DNA of 64,000 nucleotides from Streptomyces abyssomicinicus (GTDB lineage: Bacteria > Actinomycetota > Actinomycetes > Streptomycetales > Streptomycetaceae): positions 91,366-155,365 of the forward strand of contig NZ_BBZI01000005.1 of assembly GCF_008974245.1 (NCBI RefSeq). Reading direction: 5' to 3'. Each line of letters opens with the position of its first letter. Positions within the stretch are counted from its first letter, which is position 1. Shown piece after piece: positions 50,721 through 58,848 of the stretch. The notes under the pieces are model-generated. The model had not been told where the DNA came from. It saw only the letters and a list, made by a program, of their open reading frames with translations, and ran no database searches. The translations under genes were made by a program, and so were the position numbers.

Positions 50721-51731
50721 TCACCGGCCGAGCGCGGCGACCATGACGGCCTTGATGGTGTGCAGGCGGTTCTCCGCCTCGTCGAAGACGACCGAGTGCT
50801 CCGACTCGAAGACCTCGTCGGTGACCTCCAGGGAGTCCAGGCCGTACTCGGCGTGGATCCGCCGGCCGACCTCGGTGCCGAGGTCGTGGAAGGCGGGGAG
50901 GCAGTGCAGGAACCGCACGTCCGGGTTGCCGGTGGCGCGCAGCACGTCCATGGTCACCGCGTACGGCGACAGCGCGGCGATCCGCTCGCCCCAGACCTCC
51001 TTGGGCTCGCCCATGGAGACCCAGACGTCGGTGGCGACGAAGTGGGCGCCCCGGACGCCCTCGGCGACCTCCTCGGTCAAGGTGACGCGCGCCCCGCTGA
51101 TCTCCGCCAGCTTGTGGGCCCGGGCGACGACCTCCTCGGCCGGCCAGTAGGCGCGGGGCGCGACGATCCGCACGTCCATGCCGAGCAGGGCGCCGGTGAT
51201 CAGGTACGAGTTGCCCATGTTGAACCGGGCGTCGCCCAGGTAGGCGAAGGCGGTCTCCTCCAGCGGCCGGTCGCCGTGCTCGGTCATGGTGAGCACGTCG
51301 GCGAGCATCTGGGTGGGGTGCCAGTCGTCGGTCAGGCCGTTGAAGACCGGCACGCCCGCGTGCGCGGCGAGCTCCTCCACCTTGGCCTGGCTGTCGCCGC
51401 GGTACTCGATCCCGTCGTACATCCGGCCCAGCACCCGGGCGGTGTCCTTGACGGACTCCTTGTGCCCGATCTGCGAGGCCGACGGGTCCAGGAAGGTCGT
51501 CGAGGCGCCCTGGTCGGCGGCGGCGACCTCGAAGGCGCAGCGGGTGCGGGTCGAGGTCTTCTCGAAGATCAGCGCGATGTTGCGGCCCCGCAGGTACTGG
51601 GTCTCGCTCCCGGCCTTCTTGGCCGCCTTCAGCTCGGCGGCCAGCTCTACCAGACCGCGGAACTCCTCACGGGTGAAGTCCAGCTCCTTGAGGAAGCTGC
51701 GGCCGGCGAGGGCGGAGGGGAGGAGGGGCAT
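50721..51731 (-). CDS. argF: Ornithine carbamoyltransferase
   Basis: A 336-residue enzyme that makes citrulline from ornithine and carbamoyl phosphate, or runs backwards in the arginine deiminase pathway. Motifs are [13 protein letters not shown] (carbamoyl phosphate), [18 protein letters not shown], the ornithine loop [10 protein letters not shown] and HCLPAFHD near residue 270. ATG 51731 is preferred over the adjacent GTG 51734 because AGGAG is then 6 nt upstream. An ARG box lies 50 bp upstream, in the gap to arcA, which favours ArgR-controlled biosynthetic use. It may also serve the deiminase encoded next door. Confidence 0.92.
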   Translation of the reverse strand: MPLLPSALAGRSFLKELDFTREEFRGLVELAAELKAAKKAGSETQYLRGRNIALIFEKTSTRTRCAFEVAAADQGASTTFLDPSASQIGHKESVKDTARVLGRMYDGIEYRGDSQAKVEELAAHAGVPVFNGLTDDWHPTQMLADVLTMTEHGDRPLEETAFAYLGDARFNMGNSYLITGALLGMDVRIVAPRAYWPAEEVVARAHKLAEISGARVTLTEEVAEGVRGAHFVATDVWVSMGEPKEVWGERIAALSPYAVTMDVLRATGNPDVRFLHCLPAFHDLGTEVGRRIHAEYGLDSLEVTDEVFESEHSVVFDEAENRLHTIKAVMVAALGR

Positions 51732-51780
51732 CACAAGCTCCTGGGCTGCTGCGGGGATGCTGGAATTCTATACGACGGGA

Positions 51781-51795
51781 AGAATGATTATTCAC
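51781..51795 (-). promoter_or_regulatory. ARG box (ArgR operator) at the argF promoter
   Basis: The minus strand reads GGTGAATAATCATTCTT, an excellent match to the ArgR half-site pair TGAATWWWWATTCA. A weaker partner (TATAGAATTCC, minus strand, about 51762-51772) lies one helical turn pair downstream and includes a possible -10 (TATAGA). ARG boxes usually come in pairs. Confidence 0.7.
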
Positions 51796-51816
51796 CCCGA
51801 GGTGGAAAGCGAGACC

Positions 51817-53040
51817 CTACACCGGATCCCGCTCCACCGGACAGCTCATGCAGCGCGGCCCGCCCCGCCCCCGTCCCAGCTCGTTGCCCCGGATCTCGAT
51901 CACCTCGACCCCCTGCTTGCGCAGGTGCGTGTTGGTGGTGGTGTTCCGCTCGTAGGCGACCACCACGCCCGGCTCCACCGCCAGCACGTTGCACCCGTCG
52001 TCCCACTGCTCCCGCTCCGCCGCGTGGACGTCCTGGGTCGCGGTCAGCACCCGGATCTCGCTCAGGTCCAGCGCCGAGGCGATCGCCCGGTGCATGTGCT
52101 CCGGCGGATGGTCGGCGACCTCGATCCGCCGCCCGGCGCCGCCCGGCGTGATCGTGTAGGAGCGGAGCATGCCGAGGCCCGCGTACTGGGTGAAGGTGTC
52201 CCGGTCCACCATGGTCATCACGGTGTCCAGGTGCATCGTCGCCCGGCGCTTCGGCATGTCCAGCGCCACCACGGTGCGCGCCGAGCCGGTGGCGAAGAGC
52301 TTGTGGGCGATCATCTCCACCGCCTGCGGGGTGGTCCGCTCGCTCATCCCGATCAGTACCGCCCCGTTGCCCATCACCAGCACGTCGCCGCCCTCGATGG
52401 TCGACGGGTAGTCCGCGTGCCCCTGCGACCAGATGTGGAACTCCTCACGGCGGAAGAGCGGATGGTGCCGGTAGATCGCCTCGAAGTGCACCGTCTCGCG
52501 CCGCCGGGCCTGCCAGCGCATCGCGTTGATGGACACCCCGTCGTAGATCCAGGCCGAGGTGTCGCGGGTGAAGAGGTGGTTGGGCAGCGGGTCCAGCAGG
52601 AAGTCGTCCAGCTCCATCACGTGGAACCGGACGGAGACGGGCTCCGGGTGCTCGTCCAGGTACTCCCGCTTGGTCATGCCGCCGATCAGCGCCTCGGCCA
52701 GCCGGCCGGACGGCAGCGCCTCGAAGACGGATCTCAGGTGGCCGGTGGCGAGCGGGCCGAACTCCCGGGTGTCGAACACCTCGTCCAGGACGAGGGCGCG
52801 GGCCTCGGGGAAGTCCAGTGTCTCGGCCAGCAGGTCGCCGAAGAGGTGCACGGCGACGCCGCGCTCGCGCAGCACCGAGGCGAAGGCGTCGTGCTCCGCC
52901 TGGGCGCGCCGCACCCAGAGCACGTCGTCGAAGAGCAGGTCGTCCTTGTTGCTGGGCGTGAGCCGTTTCAGCTCCAGGCCCGGACGGTGCAGCACGACCC
53001 GGCGCAGCCGGCCGGCCTCTGAGTCGACGTGGAATCCCAT
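51817..53040 (-). CDS. arcA: Arginine deiminase
   Basis: A 407-residue guanidino-group-modifying enzyme that converts arginine to citrulline and ammonia. The conserved set is complete: [49 protein letters not shown] and the C-terminal nucleophile in RCMSCP. ATG 53040 gives [10 protein letters not shown], as in homologues, with CAGG 9 nt upstream; ATG 53049 is the alternative. argF follows after 85 bp on the same strand. Carbamate kinase (arcC) is not in this window, so ATP recovery by the full pathway is not shown. Confidence 0.93.
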   Translation of the reverse strand: MGFHVDSEAGRLRRVVLHRPGLELKRLTPSNKDDLLFDDVLWVRRAQAEHDAFASVLRERGVAVHLFGDLLAETLDFPEARALVLDEVFDTREFGPLATGHLRSVFEALPSGRLAEALIGGMTKREYLDEHPEPVSVRFHVMELDDFLLDPLPNHLFTRDTSAWIYDGVSINAMRWQARRRETVHFEAIYRHHPLFRREEFHIWSQGHADYPSTIEGGDVLVMGNGAVLIGMSERTTPQAVEMIAHKLFATGSARTVVALDMPKRRATMHLDTVMTMVDRDTFTQYAGLGMLRSYTITPGGAGRRIEVADHPPEHMHRAIASALDLSEIRVLTATQDVHAAEREQWDDGCNVLAVEPGVVVAYERNTTTNTHLRKQGVEVIEIRGNELGRGRGGPRCMSCPVERDPV

Positions 53041-53221
53041 GCCACTCATCCTGACCGCGACGGCCCGACTTCATCCCTGTTCACCTGCTCCTTCCGCCCG
53101 CAAGCAGCAGCCCCGGCCCGCCCGGAGCTTTACGCCGGACAAGATCCGTGCGAAGTTGCGGCATTGCGCCATGGCATGAACCCGCCGTGCCCGGGCGGGA
53201 CAGGAACGAGTGGGGGCCACG

Positions 53222-54208
53222 ATGATCCAGGATGTGCTGGGACTGACGGAGAACGAGTCGAACGCCTACCGCGAGCTGCTGCGCCGCCCCTCCTGTTCCG
53301 CCGGGGAACTGGCCGGGGTGCTGGAGGTGCCCGAGGGTGAGGCGGCGCGGCTGATGGGCCGTCTGGAATCGCTGGGCCTGGCCGCCCGCAACGGGCAGGC
53401 GCCCGGCCGGCTGAGCGCCTCCCCGCCCCGGCTCGCCCTCGGCTCGATGCTGGTCCACCAGCAGAACGCGCTGCGGCTCGCGGAACTCGAACTCGGCTCG
53501 CTGGAGGAGGTGTACCGGGCGACCATGGCCGAGCGGTCCTCCTCCGACGTCCTCGACGTGGTCCGCGGCGCGGACGCCACCCGGCAGCGGCTGGAACAGC
53601 TCCAGACCGGGGCGCGCAGCGAGTTCCTCTGCCTCTCCCAGGCCCCCGCCCGCTTCGTCTCCGTCGCCGAGAACACCGCCACCGAGGCCGCCGCGGCGGC
53701 GCGCGGGGTCGCCTACCGGGTGGTGCTGGAGCGCCGGATGCTGGAGGAGAGCGAGGGCATCGTCGAGGAGCTGGAGCGCGCGGCCGAAGCGGGGGAGGAG
53801 GTGCGGGTCACCGACTCCGTCCCGGTCAAGCTGGTGATAGCCGACCGCGAGCTGGCGATGGTGCCGATGGGCGGCCGGGGCGACGCGGCGGACGGCGCCC
53901 TGCTGGTGCGGCCCAGCGGTCTCCTCGACGCCCTGATGGGCCTCTTCGAGCTCGTCTGGCACCGCAGCTCGCGCTTCACGGCGCCCCGGGCGGGGCAGGT
54001 GCTGGAGTCCACGTCGAGCGCCCTGGACGAGACGGACGCCCGCATCATGAGCCTGCTGGTCGCCGGGCTCACCGACCAGGCGGTCGCCGTCCGCCTCGGC
54101 CTGTCGTTGCGCACCGTGCAGCGCCGGGTGGGCCAGCTGATGAAGCTCACCGGCGCCCAGACCCGCCTCCAGCTGGGGCTTCAGGCCGCGCGCCTCGGCT
54201 GGGCATGA
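53222..54208 (+). CDS. TrmB-like/LuxR-type transcriptional regulator
   Basis: A 328-residue regulator with two DNA-binding regions. The N-terminus (about residues 1-70: LGLTENESNAYRELLRRPSCSAGELAGVLEVPEGEAARLMGRLESLGL) is a TrmB-type winged helix. The middle (about 100-250) resembles a PLD-like effector domain. The C-terminus (about 268-325: DARIMSLLVAGLTDQAVAVRLGLSLRTVQRRVGQLMKLTGAQTRLQLG) is a LuxR/GerE helix-turn-helix. This hybrid form is common in Streptomyces; ligand and targets are unknown. ATG 53222 is preceded by GTGGGGG. It diverges from arcA. Confidence 0.84.
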   Translation: MIQDVLGLTENESNAYRELLRRPSCSAGELAGVLEVPEGEAARLMGRLESLGLAARNGQAPGRLSASPPRLALGSMLVHQQNALRLAELELGSLEEVYRATMAERSSSDVLDVVRGADATRQRLEQLQTGARSEFLCLSQAPARFVSVAENTATEAAAAARGVAYRVVLERRMLEESEGIVEELERAAEAGEEVRVTDSVPVKLVIADRELAMVPMGGRGDAADGALLVRPSGLLDALMGLFELVWHRSSRFTAPRAGQVLESTSSALDETDARIMSLLVAGLTDQAVAVRLGLSLRTVQRRVGQLMKLTGAQTRLQLGLQAARLGWA

Positions 54209-54288
54209 GCGCCCGGACCGGCCGCGGAGCCCCCCGCCGCGGCCCCCCGGTGACACTCCGTCATGCCCGCCCGCCTAAAATGATCAAC

Positions 54289-55092
54289 GTGTCCGACCAG
54301 CGCGCTCCCCGATCCCTCATCGTCACGCTCTACGGCGCGTACGGCCGTCACCTGCCAGGACCGCTGCCCGTCTCGGAGCTGATCCGGCTGCTCGCCGCGG
54401 TCGGCGTCGACGCCCCCGCCGTCCGCTCGGCGGTCTCCCGGCTCAAGCGGCGCGGCATGCTCGTCCCCGCCCGCACCTCCTGCGGCGCGGCGGGCTACGA
54501 GCTCTCCGCGGACGCGCGGCAGCTGCTGGACGACGCCGGACGCCGGCTGCTCGCCGGCCCGCCCGGGGACGAGGGCTGGCTGCTCGCCGTCTTCTCCGTG
54601 CCGGAGACACTGCGGCAGCGCCGCCACGTACTGCGCACCCGGCTCGCCCGCCTCGGGTTCGGCGCGGCCGCGCCGGGCGTGTGGATAGCCCCGGCCCGCG
54701 TCCACGACGAGACCCGGCACACCCTCGGCCGGCTGGGCCTCGACGCCTACGTCGACCTCTTCCGCGGCGAGCACCTCGGGTTCCCGCCCACCGGGGAGGC
54801 GCTGGCCCGCTGGTGGGACCTCGCCGCCATCGCCGCCCGCTACGAGGACTTCCTCGACCGGCACACCGGGCTGCTGCGGGAATGGGAGCAGCGGGCCGAC
54901 ACCCCCGCGGAGGAGGCCTACCGGGACTACCTGCTGACCCTCGACGCCTGGCGCGAGCTGCCGTACGCGGATCCGGGCCTGCCGCCGCGGCTGCTGCCCG
55001 CGGACTGGCCGGGGCCGCGCGCCGCCGCGCTCTTCGGCGCCCTGCGCGAACGGCTGCGCGAGGGCGCGTGCAGCTTCGTCGGGCAGGCCTGA
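54289..55092 (+). CDS. PaaX family transcriptional regulator
   Basis: A 267-residue PaaX-like repressor. The N-terminal winged helix is APRSLIVTLYGAYGRHLPGPLPVSELIRLLAAVGVDAPAVRSAVSRLKRRGML. The Cas2-like middle domain includes GWLLAVFSVPE, RHVLRTRLARLGFGAAAPGVWIAP, and the C-terminus has the PaaX_C pattern. Classic PaaX controls phenylacetate catabolism, but no paa genes are nearby, so another role is likely. TAAAAT (54276-54281) is 7 nt before GTG 54289, which suggests a leaderless start there; ATG 54280 overlaps that -10 and the frame is open to 54205. Confidence 0.84.
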   Translation: MSDQRAPRSLIVTLYGAYGRHLPGPLPVSELIRLLAAVGVDAPAVRSAVSRLKRRGMLVPARTSCGAAGYELSADARQLLDDAGRRLLAGPPGDEGWLLAVFSVPETLRQRRHVLRTRLARLGFGAAAPGVWIAPARVHDETRHTLGRLGLDAYVDLFRGEHLGFPPTGEALARWWDLAAIAARYEDFLDRHTGLLREWEQRADTPAEEAYRDYLLTLDAWRELPYADPGLPPRLLPADWPGPRAAALFGALRERLREGACSFVGQA

Positions 55093-55227
55093 GGCTTCGT
55101 CGCCGGAGCCCTCGTCGCCGGAGGCCTTGTCACCGGGCCTCGTCGTCGGAGCCCCGCCGTCGGGGGCGCGGGTGCCGGACGGCAGGCCGTGGTATCCGGT
55201 CGCCGACTGCGGAGAGGAAACCGACCG

Positions 55228-55518
55228 GTGATCACACTGAGCGCGGTGGCAGGGGTGGCCCTGATCGAACTGGGGATGGCCCTGACGCCGGGACCGAACA
55301 TGGTCCACCTCGCCTCCCGCGCGATCACCCAGGGCCGCAGGGCGGGCCTGGTGACCCTCGGCGGGACCGCGGTCGGGTTCCTGTGCCACCTGCCGGCCGC
55401 GGCCGCGGGCCTGTCCGCCCGGCCCCGCGTCATGGCCGTCCAGCGGTTCACGGCGCGCGGCCTGCTCGGCGTCTTCGCGCTGCGCACCGCCCTCTCCCGT
55501 ACCCCGGCACCCGCCTGA
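55228..55518 (+). pseudogene. LysE/RhtB-type exporter remnant (internal deletion)
   Basis: A 96-residue frame that matches only the two ends of a LysE-family amino-acid exporter. The N-terminus VALIELGMALTPGPNMVHLASRAITQGRRAGLVTLGG is the family's first helix and LTPGP motif. After GLSA it jumps to RFTARGLLGVFALRTALSR, which resembles the last helix. About 110 central residues are missing, with the frame kept (junction near 55410-55435). GTG 55228 has GGAGAGG upstream. It is almost certainly non-functional as an exporter, though it may still be translated. Confidence 0.72.
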
Positions 55519-55633
55519 CCGGCGGCGCGACGAGTGGGCGGACGGCCCTCGCCGCGGCCGGTGACCGGAAGCGGTGACCGATCGCGCAGACGCCGCTTCG
55601 GGGCGGACCGGCGTGCTGGTTAGGCTGGCCGCC

Positions 55634-56164
55634 ATGTCTGAACATGTACGACTGCGCCCCGTCGCCGAGAGGGATCTCGACCTCTTCGAGCGTCTTCACG
55701 AGGACCCCGCGGAGGCCGGGGAGCTGGGCTTCTTCGGCCACCGCAACCCGGGGCAGCTCCGCCGCCAGTGGTCGGAGCGGGGCTTCCTCACCGCGGAGGG
55801 CGGGCGGCTGGCCGTCGCCCACGCCGACGACGACCGGTTCCTCGGTGAGGTCCAGTGGCACCAGGTGCTGCAGGGACCGGCGTCCCCGTGCTGGAACATC
55901 GGGATCCTGCTCCTCACCGCCGAACGCGGCAACGGGTACGGCAAGCGCGCCCAGCGCCTCCTCGTCGAGTACCTCTTCGCCCACACCCAGGTGAACCGTG
56001 TCGAGGCGGGCACCGAGGTGGCCAACGTCGCCGAGCAGAAGGCCCTGGAGTGGGCGGGCTTCACCCGTGAGGGCGTGCTGCGGGGCGCGTGCTTCCGCGG
56101 CGGTGCCTGGCGGGACATGGTGGGGTACTCGGTGCTGCGCGCGGAGGTCGTCCCCCAGGCGTGA
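55634..56164 (+). CDS. GNAT family N-acetyltransferase (RimJ/RimL-like)
   Basis: A 176-residue acetyl-CoA-dependent transferase. It has the RimJ/RimL plan: VRLRPVAERDLDLFERLHEDP at the N-terminus, NIGILLLTAERGNGYGKRAQRLLVEYLFAHTQVNRVEAGTEVANVAEQKALEWAGFTREGVLRGACFRGG with the acetyl-CoA loop RGNGYGKRAQ and the family motif ANVAEQKALEWAGF. The acceptor is unknown. TAGGCT (55621-55626) is 7 nt before ATG 55634, so the transcript is probably leaderless. A terminator hairpin directly follows. Confidence 0.88.
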   Translation: MSEHVRLRPVAERDLDLFERLHEDPAEAGELGFFGHRNPGQLRRQWSERGFLTAEGGRLAVAHADDDRFLGEVQWHQVLQGPASPCWNIGILLLTAERGNGYGKRAQRLLVEYLFAHTQVNRVEAGTEVANVAEQKALEWAGFTREGVLRGACFRGGAWRDMVGYSVLRAEVVPQA

Positions 56165-56198
56165 CGCCCCCTCCCGTGCGGGAGCGCGGGAGGGGGCG
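56165..56198 (+). terminator. Terminator after acetyltransferase
   Basis: A 12-bp perfect stem (56165-56176 with 56187-56198), 10-nt loop, starting at the base after the stop codon. Confidence 0.75.
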
Positions 56199-56289
56199 GT
56201 GGAGGCGGTGCGTGCGTACGCGCCGCCTCCACTCCGGGCGGCCCGCCGGGCCCCGCGCCCCGGTCGCGGTGCGGGTGCCCCCGGCCGCC

Positions 56290-58848
56290 CTACAGCCGGG
56301 GGTCCACCGGCTCGGACTCCAGCGACAGGACCGCGAACACCGCCTCGTGGACCCGCCACAGCGGTTCCCCCTCGGCGAGGCGGTCCAGTGCCTCCAGCCC
56401 CAGCGCGTACTCGCGCAGCGCCAGCGACCGCTTGTGCCCCAGGTGCCGCTGCCGCAGCCGCTCCAGGTTGTCCGGCCGTGTGTACTCCGGACCGTAGATG
56501 ATCCGCAGGTACTCCCGGCCCCGGCACTTGACGCCGGGCTGCACCAGCCGTCCCTCCGCGTCCCGCACCGTCGCGCCGAGCGGTTTGACGACCATGCCCT
56601 CGCCGCCCCGGCCGGTCAGGTCCAGCCACCAGTCGACGCCGGCGGCCACCGAGGCGGGGTCGGCGGTGTCCACCAGCAGCCGCCCGGTGCGCCGCAGCAG
56701 CCCGCTGCCGTCGGCCTCCACCAGCCGGTCCAGCCACGCCAGCTGCTCGTCGTGCGGCACGCCCGCGAGACTGCGGCCCCGCCCGGCCAGGAGCTGGAAC
56801 GGCGCGAACCGCACGCCCTCCAGACCCTCGGTGCTCCAGCAGTACCGGCGGTAGGCGTCGGTGAACGCCCCCGCGTCCGCCGCCCGTTCACGCTGCCGGG
56901 CGAGCAGCCCCGACACGTCCACGCCGCGCGCCCCCGCCGCCTCCAGCGCGGCCAGCGCGCCCGGGAAGACCGCCCCGGAGGCGGCCCCCACCGCCGCGTA
57001 CTGGTTGCGCAGCAGCCCGGCCGCCTTCAGCGACCAGGGCAGCAGCTCGCCGTCCAGCAGCAGCCAGTCGGTGTCCAGCTCCGCCCACAGCCCGGCGCCG
57101 TCGATCGCCGAGCGGAGCCGGCCGAGGACCTCCTCGGTGACCTGCCCGTCGTCGAAGAACGGCCGCCCGGTGCGGGTGTAGAGTGAACCGGTGGGCCCGT
57201 CCACGCCGAACCGTTCCCGGGCCGCCGCCGCGTCCCGGCAGACCAGGGCCACCGCGCGCGAGCCCATGTGCTTCTCCTCGCACACCACCCGCCCGACACC
57301 GGCCGCCGCGTACTGCGCGAACGCCTCCGCCGGGTGCTCCAGGTAGCCGTCGGCCCCGGAGGTCGCCGTCGGCGCCATGGTCGGCGGCAGGTACGGCAGC
57401 AGCCGCGGGTCCACCGCGAACCGGCTGATCACCTCCAGCGCGGCCGCCGCGTTCTCCTCGCGCACCGAGATCCGTCCGGCGTGCCGGGTCTCCACGATCC
57501 GCCGGCCCCGCACGTCGTCCAGGTCCAGCGGACGCCCCTGGTGGCCGCCCGGTGCCTCGTTCACCAGCGGCTTCACCGGCTCGTACCAGACCCGCTCGGC
57601 CGGCACCTCCACCAGCTCCCGCTCCGGGTAGCGCAGCGCGGTCAGCTTGCCGCCGAAGACGACACCGGTGTCCAGGCAGATGGTGTTGTTGAGCCAGGTG
57701 GCCGTCGGCACCGGGGTGTGGCCGTAGACGACCGCGGCCCGGCCCCGGTAGTCCTCCGCCCACGGGTAGCGCACCGGCAGCCCGAACTCGTCGGTCTCCC
57801 CGGTGGTCTCGCCGTACAGGGCGTGCGAGCGCACCCGCCCGGAGGTCCGGCCGTGGTACTTCTCCGGCAGACCCGCGTGGCAGACCACCAGCCGGCCCTC
57901 GTCGAGCACGTAGTGGCTGACCAGCCCGTCGATGAACCTGCCGACCCGCTCCTTGAACTCCTCGCTCTCGCCCTCCATCTGGGCGACCGTCTCGGCCAGG
58001 CCGTGGGTGTGCTGGACCTGGCGGCCCCGCAGGTAGCGGCCGAACTTGTTCTCGTGGTTGCCCGGCACGCACAGCGCGTTCCCGGACTCCACCATCGACA
58101 TCACCCGCCGCAGCACACCCGGCGAATCGGGACCGCGGTCCACCAGGTCGCCGACGAACACGGCGGTCCGCCCCTCGGGGTGCACGCCGTCGGTGTAGCC
58201 CAACTTCGCCAGCAGCGACTCCAGTTCGATGGAGCAGCCGTGGATGTCGCCCACGATGTCGAACGGACCGGCCAGATGGGTCAGGTCGTTGAACCGCTTC
58301 TCGGTGACCAGGGTGGCGTTCTCGACCTCCTCGACGCCGCGCAGCACGTGCACCTTGCGGAAGCCCTCGCGCTCCAGGTGCCGCAGCGAGCGCTTCAGTT
58401 CGCGGGTGTGCCGCTGGACGACCCGGCGCGGCATGTCCGCCCGGTCCGCGCGGGCGGCGTTGCGCTCCGCGCACACGGATTCCGGCACGTCCAGCACGAT
58501 GGCGACGGGCAGCACGTCGTGCTCGCGCGCCAGCCGGACCAGCTGCCCGCGGGCCTCCTGCTGCACGTTGGTGGCGTCCACCACCGTCCGCCGGCCGGCC
58601 GCGAGCCGCTTCCCGGCGATGTAGTGCAGGACGTCGAAGGCGTCCTTGGTGGCGCTCTGGTCGTTCTCGTCGTCGGACACCAGCCCGCGGCAGAAGTCCG
58701 AGGAGATCACCTCGGTGGGCCTGAAGTGCCGCCGCGCGAACGTGGACTTGCCGGAGCCGGAGGCGCCGATCAGCACCACCAGGGACAGGTCGGTGACGGG
58801 CAGGACACGCCCGGCGGGCCGGGCCTCCTGCACAGGTGCGTCGGTCAT
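56290..58848 (-). CDS. pnkp: Polynucleotide kinase-phosphatase-ligase Pnkp (RNA repair)
   Basis: An 852-residue, three-domain RNA repair enzyme. The kinase has P-loop GASGSGKST at residues 28-36. The metallophosphatase has GDIHG (200-204), GDLVDRG (233-239) and GNHE (263-266), which removes 2',3'-cyclic phosphate ends. The adenylyltransferase/ligase has Lys526 in EEKHMGSRA. It heals 5'-OH and 3'-phosphate ends of cleaved RNA; sealing needs Hen1. ATG 58848 overlaps the hen1 stop (ATGA). The operon is thought to repair tRNAs or other RNAs cut by ribotoxins. Confidence 0.95.
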   Translation of the reverse strand: MTDAPVQEARPAGRVLPVTDLSLVVLIGASGSGKSTFARRHFRPTEVISSDFCRGLVSDDENDQSATKDAFDVLHYIAGKRLAAGRRTVVDATNVQQEARGQLVRLAREHDVLPVAIVLDVPESVCAERNAARADRADMPRRVVQRHTRELKRSLRHLEREGFRKVHVLRGVEEVENATLVTEKRFNDLTHLAGPFDIVGDIHGCSIELESLLAKLGYTDGVHPEGRTAVFVGDLVDRGPDSPGVLRRVMSMVESGNALCVPGNHENKFGRYLRGRQVQHTHGLAETVAQMEGESEEFKERVGRFIDGLVSHYVLDEGRLVVCHAGLPEKYHGRTSGRVRSHALYGETTGETDEFGLPVRYPWAEDYRGRAAVVYGHTPVPTATWLNNTICLDTGVVFGGKLTALRYPERELVEVPAERVWYEPVKPLVNEAPGGHQGRPLDLDDVRGRRIVETRHAGRISVREENAAAALEVISRFAVDPRLLPYLPPTMAPTATSGADGYLEHPAEAFAQYAAAGVGRVVCEEKHMGSRAVALVCRDAAAARERFGVDGPTGSLYTRTGRPFFDDGQVTEEVLGRLRSAIDGAGLWAELDTDWLLLDGELLPWSLKAAGLLRNQYAAVGAASGAVFPGALAALEAAGARGVDVSGLLARQRERAADAGAFTDAYRRYCWSTEGLEGVRFAPFQLLAGRGRSLAGVPHDEQLAWLDRLVEADGSGLLRRTGRLLVDTADPASVAAGVDWWLDLTGRGGEGMVVKPLGATVRDAEGRLVQPGVKCRGREYLRIIYGPEYTRPDNLERLRQRHLGHKRSLALREYALGLEALDRLAEGEPLWRVHEAVFAVLSLESEPVDPRL

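Noticed and set aside
54289..55092. Phenylacetate catabolic locus, suggested by the PaaX-type regulator
   Set aside because: No paa genes occur in the window. PaaX-like regulators are numerous in Streptomyces and control other pathways.
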